From contig JABCPU010000031.1 in the NCBI GenBank assembly GCA_016800925.1, forward strand, positions 248,001-312,000: a stretch of 64,000 bases of DNA, in the 5' to 3' direction. The notes beneath the pieces are model-generated. The model was given only the letters and a program-made list of their open reading frames with translations, had not been told where the DNA came from and made no database searches. This document shows positions 1 to 10,315 of the stretch, one piece after another (position 1 is the stretch's first letter; the number at the start of each line of letters is the position of its first letter). The stretch comes from Suillus spraguei (lineage: Eukaryota; Basidiomycota; Agaricomycetes; Boletales; Suillaceae). The position numbers and the translations under genes are program-made.

Positions 1-946
1 TATCGGTGGCAGTGGCTTCGATAAGGGCTGCTGTTCGAATAATGTTGACAAGGAGTAAGGCTGGGAAGGCGCCTCTTTCAGTGAGAATTCTCTCAATTTC
101 AAGGGCGTGTCCTTCACATAGAAGGGCGGCTTCAATATAGGAGGTGTTGTCGATTTCGGTGGTAAGAGTTCTGTAGTTTTCTGCGTCAGAGTCGGAGTCA
201 TTGTTGGCAACGGTGACGGGAGTGATGTATGCAGTAGGAAAAGACATTTGAAGCAGTGTTAGTTGATCAAGTGCTAGTGCGAGTTGATTGACTGAAGAAT
301 AGTCAGAGAGTGTGTTGCTTCTTATAAGCATTCTAGCGCGTGGTTCGTATCCCATCATCAAATAGAAGGGTGATGCATTCCTTGCATCGTGTTTTCGGTG
401 GTTGTGGACAAATTTGGCGATTGGTAGATGTTCTACCCATTCTTCAGGGTTGTTGCGGCAATAGATGCGTAGATATGTTTCAAGTTCCTGATTTAGCCTT
501 CCAGTTTGACCATCAGTCTGTGGGTGGTAAGCCATAGATGGAGCGATGATGTAATTGAGAAGTCGGGCAAGCTCCTTAGAGAAGCGAGAAAGGAATTGCG
601 GGCCTCGATCCGAGATGACTTTGTCATGGAGTCCAAATCGTCGATAGACGTGTTTCAAAAATAGTTTAGTGACGCCTTCGGAAGTGATGGTTTTCAAACA
701 AGGGATAATAATTACCCCCTTTGTAAGGCCATGGTCTACCATGACCATGATACTGTCAAAGCCCCCAGAGACAGGGAGGTCAGTGATAAGATCAACAGAG
801 ACCTGAGAAAAGGGTCGAGTCGCAGAGGAGGGGATCGGGGCAAGGGGAGGTCGAACAGGGTGAGTATCGGCTTGCATTTGTTGACAAAGGGCGCAACCCG
901 CGACATAATTCCGAATATAAGAGCCCATAGCGGGCCACCAAGCTTC
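1..946 (-). pseudogene. Integrase core fused in frame to post-pol ORF3 (gypsy copy 1)
   Basis: The integrase catalytic core is visible on the minus strand with the ISDRGPQF segment, the YHPQTDGQT motif and the NQELETY segment that carries the expected catalytic Glu. After the peptide MMGYEP the frame passes directly into the ORF3 peptide found after pol in copy 2 ([12 protein letters not shown]), without a stop, and stays open to base 1. Compared with copy 2, roughly 535 bp are missing at about position 342. These encoded the integrase C-terminus and chromodomain. The junction lies in a short shared GCGCT-like sequence, suggesting a microhomology deletion. Whether the fused frame was ever translated is unknown. 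Confidence 0.85.
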
Positions 947-1783
947 TCATTTGACGAGTTCTTCAGTTTTGAACCTGCCGGGATGTCCCGCAGTAGGATG
1001 ATCATGATATCGCCTTAGGATATCGGAACGGTGCGCTGGTGGAATATAGGCGCGATGCTTAAAGTAGAGGATGTTCTCCTCAATTTTCCAGTCAGAGAGT
1101 GCCGATTTCATAGGAGGGAGGCACACGCCATCAAGGGCGTTGGATGCTGTTTGAAAGACAGGGTCGTCGAGGGGGTCAGAGGATGACAATACATCCTTCA
1201 GGTCGGTGTCAATAAGACGAACAAATAGAGCATCAGGGAGGAGGGTCTGGTCCTCATTATCGTCCTTGCCGGAGTCGTAGTCAGGTCGGCGAGATAGTGC
1301 ATCAGGTACTGCCAACTTGGTACCTGCAACGTGATGCAGTTCAATGTCGTAAGTAGACAGAATCAATTGCCAACGTGCTTGGTGACGGGTAAGCTTCTGT
1401 GCACTTCTAAAGTACAGAATATTCTTGTGGTCGGTGAATACCAGGACGGGGTGTGTGTTTCCTTCAAGATAATGGCGCCATTCGTTCAATGCCCGGATTA
1501 CGGCAAGGAGTTCCCAGTCAAAGATCTGGTAATTGCGTTCTGCAGGGTTCAAAGACTGTGAAAGATATGCACATGGGTGATAAACACCATTTTCATCAGT
1601 CTGTAAGAGAACTCCGCCGGTTGCTACAAGCGAAGCATTGGTAGCAATAGCAAATTGTCGGGAAGGATCAGGGTTACGGAGTACCGGTTGGGATGTAAAA
1701 CATCGTTTTAATTCTTCGAAGGTGTCCATGCATTTGGTTGACCAATCAAAGGCCTTATCTTTCTTTGTTAAATCGATAAGTGG
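947..1783 (-). pseudogene. RNase H and integrase zinc-binding region (gypsy copy 1)
   Basis: This is the Ty3-type RNase H segment of Pol, with the tether and RNase H signature ELLAVIRALNEWRHYL, the [10 protein letters not shown] segment and the C-terminal DALSRRP motif. It is followed by the start of the integrase HHCC zinc region (YHDHPTAGHPGRFKTEELVK). The open frame is bounded by two TGA stops, at 1784-1786 and 947-949. At both positions copy 2 has CGA (Arg). The segment was therefore part of one continuous pol frame that has been broken. Confidence 0.93.
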
Positions 1784-3235
1784 TCAGGCGATGTCAGAGT
1801 AGTGGGAAATGAACGTGCGGTAGAAGTTGCAAAAACCAAGGAAAGACTGAACATCTTTTACAGATTTCGGAACTGGCCATTCGGAGATTCCCTTGGTCTT
1901 GGCGGTATCCATAGCAACTTGTCCGGGACGAATTATCATTCCGAGGTATTCCACTTCTTCTGCATCGAAAGTGCATTTCTCCAGTTTTAAGAACAGATGT
2001 TCTTTTCGTATCTTCATCAAAACCCGTCTAGTTCGTTCGCGATGTTCTGCCATTGTTGTAGAGAAAATCAGGATATTGTCCATGTAGATAACCATCCATC
2101 CTTCGTTGATTTCCTGTTGGAAGGTGCGATTCATGTATGCTTGGAAAGTTGCCGGTGAATTGCAGAGGCCAAAGAACATGATGTTCGGTTCGAAGAGGCC
2201 GAATTCCGTAGTAAAAGCAGCTTTCCAGCGATCATCGGGATGGATGCGAATATTGTTATAACCAGACCAGATATCCATTTTCGTGAAGAACTGTGCGTCA
2301 TGAAGGCGTGCGACAAGGGAGATGGGGAGTGGGAGCGGATAGGCGTTCTTCACTGTCCAATCATTGATGTAGCAATAATCTTGACAGGGATGCAGTTCTC
2401 CACTCTTCTTTCCCACAAAGAAGAAGCCACTGGCTTGGGCTGACTTCGATTCTGAGATAAAACCTTTCGCAACGTTTTCATTGATAAACGTTTTGACAGC
2501 AGCGCGTTCTTTTTCTGATAGCGGGTAAACCTTAGACGTGCGGGGGATGAAACCGGGTTTAGTATCAATCCGATGATCAATACCGGGGCGTTCGGGAGGT
2601 AGTTTGTTCAATTCGTCTTTAGCAAAGACATCTGTGAAGTCGTGTAAATAGTCCGGGACTAATTCTTCGAAGGATTTCTTTTTCTTTTCCTTCTCATCCA
2701 TGGCGAATTCCTGAGCTTTGTTACTGTATTTCGGAGGAGGAAGGGGGATTGCGGAATAGTTGGAGAGTTGTTCGAATTGAGAAGTTCCATCATGTGTGAG
2801 GGGCGTGTCCATGGAAACTTCTTCTATGATTCTCATGCTAACTCCATCGGTGTCATATTCCACAAGAAATTCTCCATCGCCAAGTTCATAGGAGGAAATC
2901 TCACGGACTTCTGGTGCGTGCCAGACATCTTGCATGGTGTTGAATTGTTCATCATCCTCTGTTGGGATCAACGAGGGCATGGGTTTTTTTTCATCGGGGA
3001 TTTCTTCAATTGAAGCCGAGGGAGTATGTTGAAGAGTTTTCGGGGGTACATAGAACTTGGATAATTTCGGTATGTTTGTATCCCGTCCGGGGATCTCCTC
3101 TTCTGCTTTTCTTTTTCCATGCTTCTGTTCTTCTATTGGTCGTTGCTCAATAGGTTCTTGTCCGGCCCGATGCTCGGGTTCAGATTCATTCTTACGCTTT
3201 TCTGCGCGGGGAATTGGTGATACTGGTCGTGGCAA
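1784..3235 (-). pseudogene. Reverse transcriptase segment of Pol (gypsy copy 1)
   Basis: This is a Ty3/gypsy reverse transcriptase. The N-terminal 200 residues are a charged linker after protease. The RT domain follows, with [18 protein letters not shown], the FTKMDIWSGYNNIRI box carrying the first catalytic Asp, [15 protein letters not shown], and the catalytic box at 2075-2083, which reads YMDN. Copy 2 has YMDD here. The second Asp of the pair is thus lost by GAT to AAT, so this enzyme is expected to be inactive. The frame ends at a TGA that replaces CGA in copy 2, just before the RNase H region. Confidence 0.93.
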
Positions 3236-3484
3236 TTGTACACGTGGAATGGGATCGTTGGTGTACGGTGTTTGTACTTCCGGTTCTGATTTGTTAGGAA
3301 TAGAGGGGATGACAAGGGATCTCAGAAGTCAGGAATGTTGCCATTTCTTAGAATGACAATTGAAGATCAGGGGTAATCCATTCTTCTTCCGATCCGTATC
3401 CATATCAATTTCGATTTCATCTGATTTCGTTGTTCGGGGAAGGACGAGTGTTTCAGCAGCCCAATCTATATTTGGGTTCATTGC

Positions 3485-3877
3485 TCATAACCATGGAATT
3501 CCCAGAAGGATTTGATCTCTTCTTGCTAGTTTGGTGATATTGAATTTTCCATACATGGTTCGTTCATCAATTTTGACCACTAGGAGACAGTAGTGTGTGA
3601 TTGGTCCTCCTTTCATAAGAGTTCCATCTGCCGTGGTAACTCGAAATGGTGTTTTGAGTTTTCGCCATGTGATTTGATGGAGTTTCACAAACTCTTCAGA
3701 GATGAATGTTCCAGCTGCGCCTGAATCAATTACAGCGGTGGTGTCGACGGGTTTTAAACAAGTACGCGAGTGAAGGGTGATAGGGACATGAAGTTCTTTT
3801 CTTTCACCTACAGCGTGTACAAGTCTTAGTAGTACATTGGGAGAAACATACGTCGAGTCTTTGTTTCTCCAAATCAA
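3485..3877 (-). pseudogene. Retropepsin domain (gypsy copy 1)
   Basis: This is an aspartic protease of the retropepsin type. The catalytic triplet is visible as AVIDSGAAGTFI (DSG at about 3719-3727) and the flap and C-terminal part as DQILLGIPWL. In Ty3/gypsy elements it releases Gag and Pol proteins from the polyprotein. The frame stops at TGA (3485-3487) directly after the ILLGIPWL segment, where copy 2 keeps CGA. Copy 1 retains the DSG active site that copy 2 has lost by a small deletion. Confidence 0.9.
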
Positions 3878-4746
3878 AAATCCGCAACAATCCGTCTTAC
3901 CATTTCTTCATCGTCTTCACTTTCTTTGATTTCGGTTTGTTGGAGCAGGGTTTTCTTCTTTCTGTCAGGACAATTGTGAATGCGGTGTCCTGTCTTCTTG
4001 CATCTGAAGCATTGTCCCTTCTTCATGCATTCGGATCTTTCTGTATCGGAGATTCAATCTACAACCATTGCGTTGGAATCACGATTTGGTATGTATCGTG
4101 CATTTCCATAATTCTTCTTCTTCTGTTGTGGAGCATGATGTGTCCTCATGGCTTGGAGACGATGATGAGAATTGTCAATGGAAACGCATTGCAGCACAAC
4201 GTCTCTGAATACTTCTGAGACATCTCCTAGTGCGAAAAGCTTTGTTAGGATGCCCCAATTCAGGCCATCTTGGAAGTCTTGGATCTTTGTTGCATTATTG
4301 GTGATATGAGCCTTGGCTGCAAGTGCTTCGAAATCGGCAATGTAGGTGTGAAGATCTCCACTTCCTTGTTTGAGGTCCCTGAGTTTCACGAGTGCGGTTC
4401 CTTTAGTATCCACTGGGTCGAAGGCTTCTTTGAAGCTTTTCATAAAATCCACCATTGTCCCATAACCAACTTTTTGTCCAGAGGTGTCAGTTGATTGAGC
4501 ATGGTCAAGGAATTGCTCTTTCCAGGATTTGGCATTCCTTTCGGTCATGAAGGATGTTATGAAAATGATCTTCTGTTTGTCGGTAGTGTAAAGCTTTTCG
4601 TTAATATCGAAATGAAGATTACATGACTGGATAAATTCGCGAGAGTTGTCGCGATCTCCATCAAAAGCGGCAGGCTGGCCGATCTTGTATTCAAATTCTT
4701 TGGTCGCCATATTTGGTGATTCGTCTGGTGAGTTATACTTTCTCAA
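3874..4746 (-). pseudogene. Gag with CCHC zinc knuckle (gypsy copy 1)
   Basis: The frame begins near MATKEFEYKIG (upstream ATG at 4746). It contains the retrotransposon Gag core with the SFMTERNAKSWKEQF and DLKQGSGDLHTYIADFEAL segments, as in copy 2. An in-frame TGA at 4054-4056 replaces the CGA of copy 2. Downstream of it the same frame encodes the nucleocapsid knuckle CFRCKKTGHRIHNC and ends at 3874-3876. The intact gag ORF of copy 2 (278 aa) shows the expected length. Gag forms the particle and the knuckle binds RNA. Confidence 0.92.
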
Positions 4747-4855
4747 TGCCTACACACCTGTCTTGCTGTCTGTTAGGGCTTGTCTTCTGTCAGAGGGCTT
4801 CTCTTGACAATCAGGTTTCGGGGTCGAAGACTGGATAGTCGACGATCAAAATAGG

Positions 4856-4866
4856 ACTTTAATCTT
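4856..4866 (-). promoter_or_regulatory. Self-priming primer binding site, gypsy copy 1
   Basis: The 11 bases ACTTTAATCTT on the plus strand, one base inside the 5' LTR, are the exact reverse complement of AAGATTAAAGT at 5127-5137 inside the LTR. This repeats the arrangement of copy 2 and fits the fold-back primer used by Tf1/sushi-type elements instead of a tRNA. No tRNA-type TGG primer site is seen at the LTR border. Confidence 0.7.
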
Positions 4867-4867
4867 T

Positions 4868-5341
4868 TGTTACGACTGGGGTGGCGTCACCAGTGACAGT
4901 GAAAAGACACAGCCGGTCTGCTGGGAGTTCTTACAATGTCCAAAAGAGGACAAGGCGAAAGTACGAGGAACGCGTTCCGAGTACGATCAAGGGTTCAGCC
5001 TCAAAGACAAGTCTAAGAGGTTCTACGAGAATAGCGACTAAGGCTAAGGAGTGCTTAGACTTAGAGACGATTCAAGACGACTTAGGTTGGAGACCTAAGC
5101 GAAGGAGATTCCAGGTAAAACCCAGTAAGATTAAAGTAAGGAATTTACTACAAGTACAACATGCTTAAATAGACCAATATGTGCGCATGGACCAAGAGAG
5201 GCGTGGGAAAGTAAGTGCGTATCCTAATAAGGAAGGCAACCATAGTACAGATGCGTTGAGCATATGAGTCAGAGTCATGTGTCATAATATACAAGTAAGG
5301 AAACAAAGGGAAAATGAATAGGGGCATGTACAATTGTAACA
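4868..5341 (-). repeat. 5' LTR of gypsy copy 1
   Basis: This 474-bp LTR has inverted termini TGTTAC...GTAACA (minus-strand sense begins TGTTACAATTGTACATG). It aligns over its full length with the LTRs of copy 2 and with the solo LTRs at 24831, 39246 and 60900. It contains the conserved AAGATTAAAGT block used for self-priming. Confidence 0.95.
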
Positions 5342-5741
5342 AAGACTACACTTCAGTTTACAAAACATAACATACCGGTGAGACTGGATGGACATTGGAC
5401 GGATGGTGAATCTTGCTTGAGGATGCCTAATGGGTTCGCAGAGATTGCCAAAGATCACCGCTTTACGAAAAAGTTGCCGTAGTACAGCTGTTAAGCTGCA
5501 ATGAGGCTTCTGGAGTGTGGAACAATACCATCAGATAGGGGTAAACACATGGTAAAGTGGTATGACATAGGACGGTGAAGCTGAAGGGTAAGCATAATGA
5601 TCACTGGTTGACACCTATATGAAAATGTGCTGTTTTGAGCTCAGCATGAGTTTGCTCATCACAGCGCCTGATACTTAAGTCATCTCCTTCCCTCTCTATC
5701 ATCATCTACATCTCTCCATTCTAACACATCAGTTTGTACTG
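5342..5741. other. Non-coding flank of gypsy copy 1
   Basis: I see no supportable gene in this stretch. It is the host sequence into which copy 1 inserted. Pyrimidine-rich sequence near 5680-5720 precedes the next ORF. Confidence 0.5.
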
Positions 5742-6447
5742 TTGTGCTACTTTATATTCTATGCCATGACCCGGCAACTCAATGTCTTTGTGCAGGAGCA
5801 GAAGATCTTCACATCCTTCACCACATCTTTCCTCCCCAACAATATCCCTTTCGAGCCAGTCTGGGACCCATGGGATGAACACAACTCCTCTCCAGACGAC
5901 CCCAATTCACCACTCACCACTCACTGGGCATACAAAACAGGCCCTGGTCGTCCTTTCATGGGATGCTGTCCCATTTGGACAGATGTTGACCATCAACGGC
6001 GAGACTCACTTTGATGATGAGTTGTCAGAAGAGGAGGTTGATTTCATTTGTGGGACATATTATGTATATACAAGTACTATTCACATATTCACAGTATGCT
6101 CATTTCTTAAATCATTAGATAACGGATGTGTCAAAAAACTGTCTTGGTGGCCCAGGCCTCAGGCCTGGGCTGGGTCGGGGTTAGACGTCAGTTTCTGGTC
6201 ACCCAGATGTGAAGATTGTTCCCAGATGCACCTTGAGAACATCCAGCAAGGCGTCTCTCGCAAGCATGACTCATCCAATAATAACAGTCCCATCAACAAC
6301 ACCCATTGGAAGCATGGCCTGACATTCAATGGAGCCACCAAAAAGTTCAAGAAAAATCTTGATGCAGCATGTTCTAAATTTATCGCTACCCAAGCAAGTG
6401 GTAAGTTCTTGTTTGTCATTTGTTGTACATCTCTGATATCCCCTTAG
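5742..6447 (+). CDS. Hypothetical gene remnant
   Basis: Two overlapping frames together give a plausible but broken reading. The first starts at 5766 (MTRQLNVFVQEQK...) and continues through PFEPVWDPWDE. A second frame, entered near 5950, reads VLSWDAVPFGQMLTINGET and then the acidic DDELSEEEVDFICGTY. A later segment (about 6310-6400, FNGATKKFKKNLDAACSKF) ends at a GTAAGT donor. I recognise no domain. The frame change suggests a decayed gene or an unresolved intron. Confidence 0.3.
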
Positions 6448-7165
6448 CTTTCATGGACAACTAGATGATTTTGTGCCATTACCATACTGTACCATACTGT
6501 ACTGTTAGAATATGTAATATAATTTTGATTTAAATAGCACCAGTGCATCGACAAGAAGCAATGGATTGCACATCTCACACAACATGTACCTGTTACACGG
6601 GAGATTATCTACTCGTGAGTGGGCGATTGTCGGGTGATTCATGTTGTCTGGAGACAAATCTTGATACTTTATGTTCACGTTTTATCATCAGGATGTACTT
6701 TAAATTTAAATGCCTGTCTATGTAGCTGTCTAAACTTCATGTATGAGCAGATATTCAGTCATGTGCAATGGTTGAAGTTTTTTCGAGTCTTAAATGTGAA
6801 GTTTCATTTCGAAGTCTAGGCCAGCATTAAAGATATATTTATATTTCTTATTGTCATTGATGTTCAGCCAGCAACAAGATGTTCGCTGATGCTTTGTATT
6901 TTTCTTGTCATGGAATACTTCTTTAACATTTGAAATTTTACATCTGCTTAAATGATAACCTAAATATTAAGTATTGCTTTGACATTTTGCACGACATTAA
7001 AACCTGTCTTAAATATTACAAACCCCGATGTGTTATCTATTTAGCTAGAAATTCTTTCTAAGTCAGTGCTGAGTGCTGCGGCAATCGCTGAAGTACTGCA
7101 GCTTAAGATCCCCCCCTAGTTAGTGACGAAAATCACATCACATCACTCTTACTAATAAGTAATGT
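6448..7165. other. AT-rich intergenic stretch
   Basis: Short open frames here have no recognisable content. The sequence is AT-rich with many stops in all frames. It separates the hypothetical ORF from the converging protease remnant. Confidence 0.5.
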
Positions 7166-7905
7166 CTAAGGTGACACACAGGTGGTAGTTTGCTGATGAA
7201 GACCGGTAACTGGATCCCATCCAGCAGTTGCGTTGTAACCTTCAGTACCGCAGCCCGGGTTTGAGCCTTCAGTAATATCATTGAAAGCACCTGCGAAATC
7301 AGCAGAGTTGAGATCTAACATAATAATTTATCAACTGAGACGGAGCAAAAGGACAGGAACATACTGTAGGGTTGATGAACCCAATTGGGCCCTTTCCTAT
7401 AGCAAGACGGGCATCGTTGATCATCATGAAGATGGCACCACAGACTGGTGAAGAACAGGAAGTTCCGTATACAAGGTCAAACTGATTATCGACAGCGACA
7501 ACGTAGTTCTAACAGGAAATAAGTAATAGAGGTCGAACCATGCGTATCCACTCAGTTTGCGACAGACACTTACAGCTCTGTTTGCAGAAATATCAGGCAA
7601 AGCACGAGACTGATAGCCGCTTTTATTCGATTGAACATATCTTATTCACTCTAACACTCACCATGCCAGTCGAGTTTCAGATATTTAGGGGGTAGTTGGG
7701 GGATAATTTTGCAGATAGTGATCGACAGCGGTCTTCTGGTATGAGGGCATCGCGAAGTAGTCACTGAAACCTCCACCAGAGTAGATAACGTCCAGGCAAG
7801 CCATTTCAGGTTGAGCATGGAAGACCGTTGCATTTGGCTTGACCATGGTAGCGCCGACAGATGTGACGTAGGGACAGGTACCAGGGAATCCGTGCTGTAT
7901 ATATG
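7166..7905 (-). pseudogene. Sedolisin (S53, tripeptidyl-peptidase) C-terminal remnant
   Basis: Several minus-strand exons give the C-terminal half of a secreted S53 serine-carboxyl peptidase. In order they are: FPGTCPYVTSVGATMV and VIYSGGGFSDYFAMP; ALPDISANRA; NYVVAVDNQFDLVYGTSCSSPV with the catalytic Ser in GTS; and a calcium-site block ending ATAGWDPVTGL before the stop at 7166-7168. The first exon contains an in-frame TAA (NYPPTTP*). The N-terminal half, which would hold the prodomain and the Glu/Asp of the triad, is not found before the next gene at 8077. I conclude it is a truncated pseudogene. Introns with GTGAGT and GTAAGT donors are still recognisable. Confidence 0.8.
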
Positions 7906-8076
7906 TAGAAAGAAAGCCGAACGAAGGGTGTCCTTATATTGCCATGATCTAGTCATACATAAACCCAACCAATGAATAGGACTTCCAGAGTCTTTTTAAG
8001 AAGAGTACATAGTACATACAACCTTGAAATGCACATGCTGCTTTGCATCGCCAAACGATCCTTGGCAATTCCATAT

Positions 8077-9547
8077 TTAGTAGTTGGTCATTGCAGTAGT
8101 GAACTGGGTTTCGGCTAAACCGACGCGGGAGTTGCCGCCATCGAACACGGTGTAGAACCGCTGCATGAATACGTGGCCAAAAGCAAAGTCAAAGCTTTGG
8201 CCAATTTGCTCGCCAGTGTCGCAAACAATGAGATATATGAAATCATCCTGACCACCAATCGCGGGGTTGATAGCACGAGGCCATATTTGGGCGTCGGGGA
8301 CGAGACGGAACATTTTCTGTGTAAAACGGTGAACAAGGGGTGAGTGCTGACAGAATTGACGTACGTTGTTAACACGGAAATTCAGGTCCTGCAGGGTACC
8401 GTACTGATAGTGGTCAATAACGAGAAGTCCAGTCGCAGGATCGGGTTGACCGCCGGTTGCAGCCCTGTACCGCTGGAAGGCCCCTATCGAACACTAATTA
8501 GACCATTATTACTCACTGCACTCTAGTGGATACACACCGGTGGCAATCGCAATAAAGATGGTGGCAGAATCGATAATACCATGGGCGTCTTCTAAGATCA
8601 CTGTGTTGCCGTATCTGATGGTCTGTTCGATACCCCAATACTTCGATGCAGGCCAGACGTTGGTGATAGGACTGAAAAAAAACAATTGCTATCAGTCTGA
8701 ATTGATCTAGGAACTAAGGTGGCTTACGTGTATTTAATGTCACTGATGATCCGGGAATTGTCAGTTCCACCAAAGGTGAGTGCTCCTTCGGCTCTCCGCG
8801 AACCGGTGAAGGGACGGAAAAAGACACCAAGAATGTTCTCCCTAATTCTATTTCGTTCAAGCAAGTTGTTAGTGACTGTCGGGGTCGCCCATATCTGCGG
8901 TTGAATCGTGTCGAGTGGCGCAGGCCCGATGCCCAAGACACCGTCAAAACCAACGAAGCCCTGTGACTCATGAGCAACACCGATCGGCTGCGCGCTGACG
9001 GCGAGCCCAGGACCGAGAGCGATGTTGTCGTAGAACAACCTTCCTATAGATAATCGTAGGCATTTTCGACTTATGATATCATATTATATGTCCCACCGTC
9101 CATGTAGCGGTCATCATCGTGGGTGCCATACGATACAAGTTGGTTAGTGGGGTAGGTGGCAGAGGTTGCCTGCCACGCAGTACCCGCACCAACCCATGTG
9201 TTCGGGCTACTGCTATCGAGAATCAATTCGTCTTCAATAATGCATTAGCAGCCGCATGTTTTTTCAGTATTGAACTCACAGCGTGTGGAGGGGATGCCAA
9301 TATCAACTGATATGGAGTGAGCAAAAACTTTGTTTGTCAGAGGAACGAGATGTTGACGTCGTCCGTGCTTGCTGGGACCCTTAAGGGCCTGAAAACGAGC
9401 TCTATCGTACGCTACGAGGTTATGAGTACCATTGGAGGAATTTAGCCTGCTGGTAATGGGGACGGAGGTAGGGGAATTGGCAACTTTGACTGGCGATCCC
9501 GTGATTGACAAAGCTAGGAGAAGGGTGAACAATGGAGCGGAGAACAT
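8077..9547 (-). CDS. Secreted A1 aspartic protease, polyporopepsin-like
   Basis: This multi-exon gene starts at MFSAPLFTLLLALSITGS, a clear signal peptide, followed by a propeptide with PLTNKVFAHSISVDIG. Mature features are the first active-site loop (LILDSSSPNTWVGAG), SQGFVGFDGVLGIGP, GALTFGGTDNS, the second active-site loop (GIIDSATIFIAIATG), and the C-terminal FIYLIVCDTGEQIGQSFDF and FAFGHVFMQRFYTVFDGG. The stop is at 8077-8079. Polyporopepsins are extracellular pepsin-like enzymes of wood and litter fungi. Both catalytic triplets are unusual: Asp is kept, but DTG is DSS in loop 1 and DSA in loop 2. Activity is therefore doubtful, although the fold and exon structure look preserved. Intron borders were placed by eye. 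Confidence 0.85.
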
Positions 9548-10313
9548 GGCTGCACGAAAAGTAATATCATACGCAGTGGCCCATTATAAGTATATGTGCT
9601 AGCGAATTCCACGATGGCAATGTCGGGCATCTTAGTACTAGCCACGTATGAAACGCCCCCTCGAAAAATCGATGACAAGATAGTTGTGATCTGAATCACC
9701 ACGGGTGTGAGGATTAGGCTTCCCGATAAAGCCTGACAAGAGAATGTTTGCTCTAAAACATGCCAATACCAGGCGGCAGGAATTTACAATTCAGTTTACC
9801 CATAGTTCAAATGTCGCCATTAATGCATTGACTTGCCTCATGTTCATTTCCATAGAGATGCGGATCTATTATGAATGCACCTCCGAAGGTAGAATGGCCG
9901 CGTCTAGTGTAGCGAACATTGCTAAGGAGAGCGACACCCAAGGTTCTCCCGGTTGTCGACTCTACCGCTGACTCGTCACAAAACTTGCTCATGTGACATG
10001 TGACAAGAAGTGCCAAGGACAAGCGTCCATGTAAGCTTGCTTCCAATGTCAGTCCGCTTGTGACATCGGCGCTGGTTTCTGTAGCGGACCTGGATATTCT
10101 TTGATGTTGGGAGGTTTGTATGAGGGGATGATTCAGGGGATGAAACTGTAGCGGCAGGAGGGGTGTCAGTGATATAGGTGATGTGAAGCTATTGTCCGTT
10201 TTTGGGCAGGTTTCTGTGACCGCACCGGCGCAGAACACTAAACGGATCAGACGAATTAACAGGACGAAACCGTGGATTTTTCATTGTTATATAATCGAGT
10301 AAGTGATAGTAGG
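9548..10313. other. Upstream region of the aspartic protease
   Basis: Immediately upstream of the signal-peptide ATG is a short AT-rich segment with CATTATAAGTATAT at 9582-9595, a possible TATA region about 40 bases from the start. The rest up to the TIR element has open frames without recognisable protein content. Confidence 0.35.
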
Positions 10314-10315
10314 TA

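Larger units (their letters stand above)
1..5341 (-). mobile_element. Ty3/gypsy chromovirus copy 1, 3' end outside window
   Basis: Read on the minus strand, the order is 5' LTR, gag with a CCHC knuckle, retropepsin, reverse transcriptase, RNase H, integrase and then an extra ORF running off the left edge. This is the Ty3/gypsy order. The copy is closely related to the full-length element at 19139-29638, which serves as its reference. It is not autonomous. TGA stops interrupt gag (4054), protease (3485), RT to RNase H (1784) and the integrase zinc region (947), and the RT box reads YMDN instead of YMDD. A deletion removes the end of integrase and the chromodomain. The flank next to the 5' LTR (5342 onward) begins AAGAC. 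The matching target duplication lies outside the window, so integration cannot be verified. Confidence 0.95.

Noticed and set aside
731..1018. Frames antisense to pol in gypsy copy 1
   Set aside because: They are shadows of integrase and RNase H, which have clear motifs on the minus strand.
9807..10238. 143-codon minus-strand frame upstream of the protease gene
   Set aside because: No domain, Ser/Thr-rich composition typical of chance frames, and overlap with the likely promoter region.
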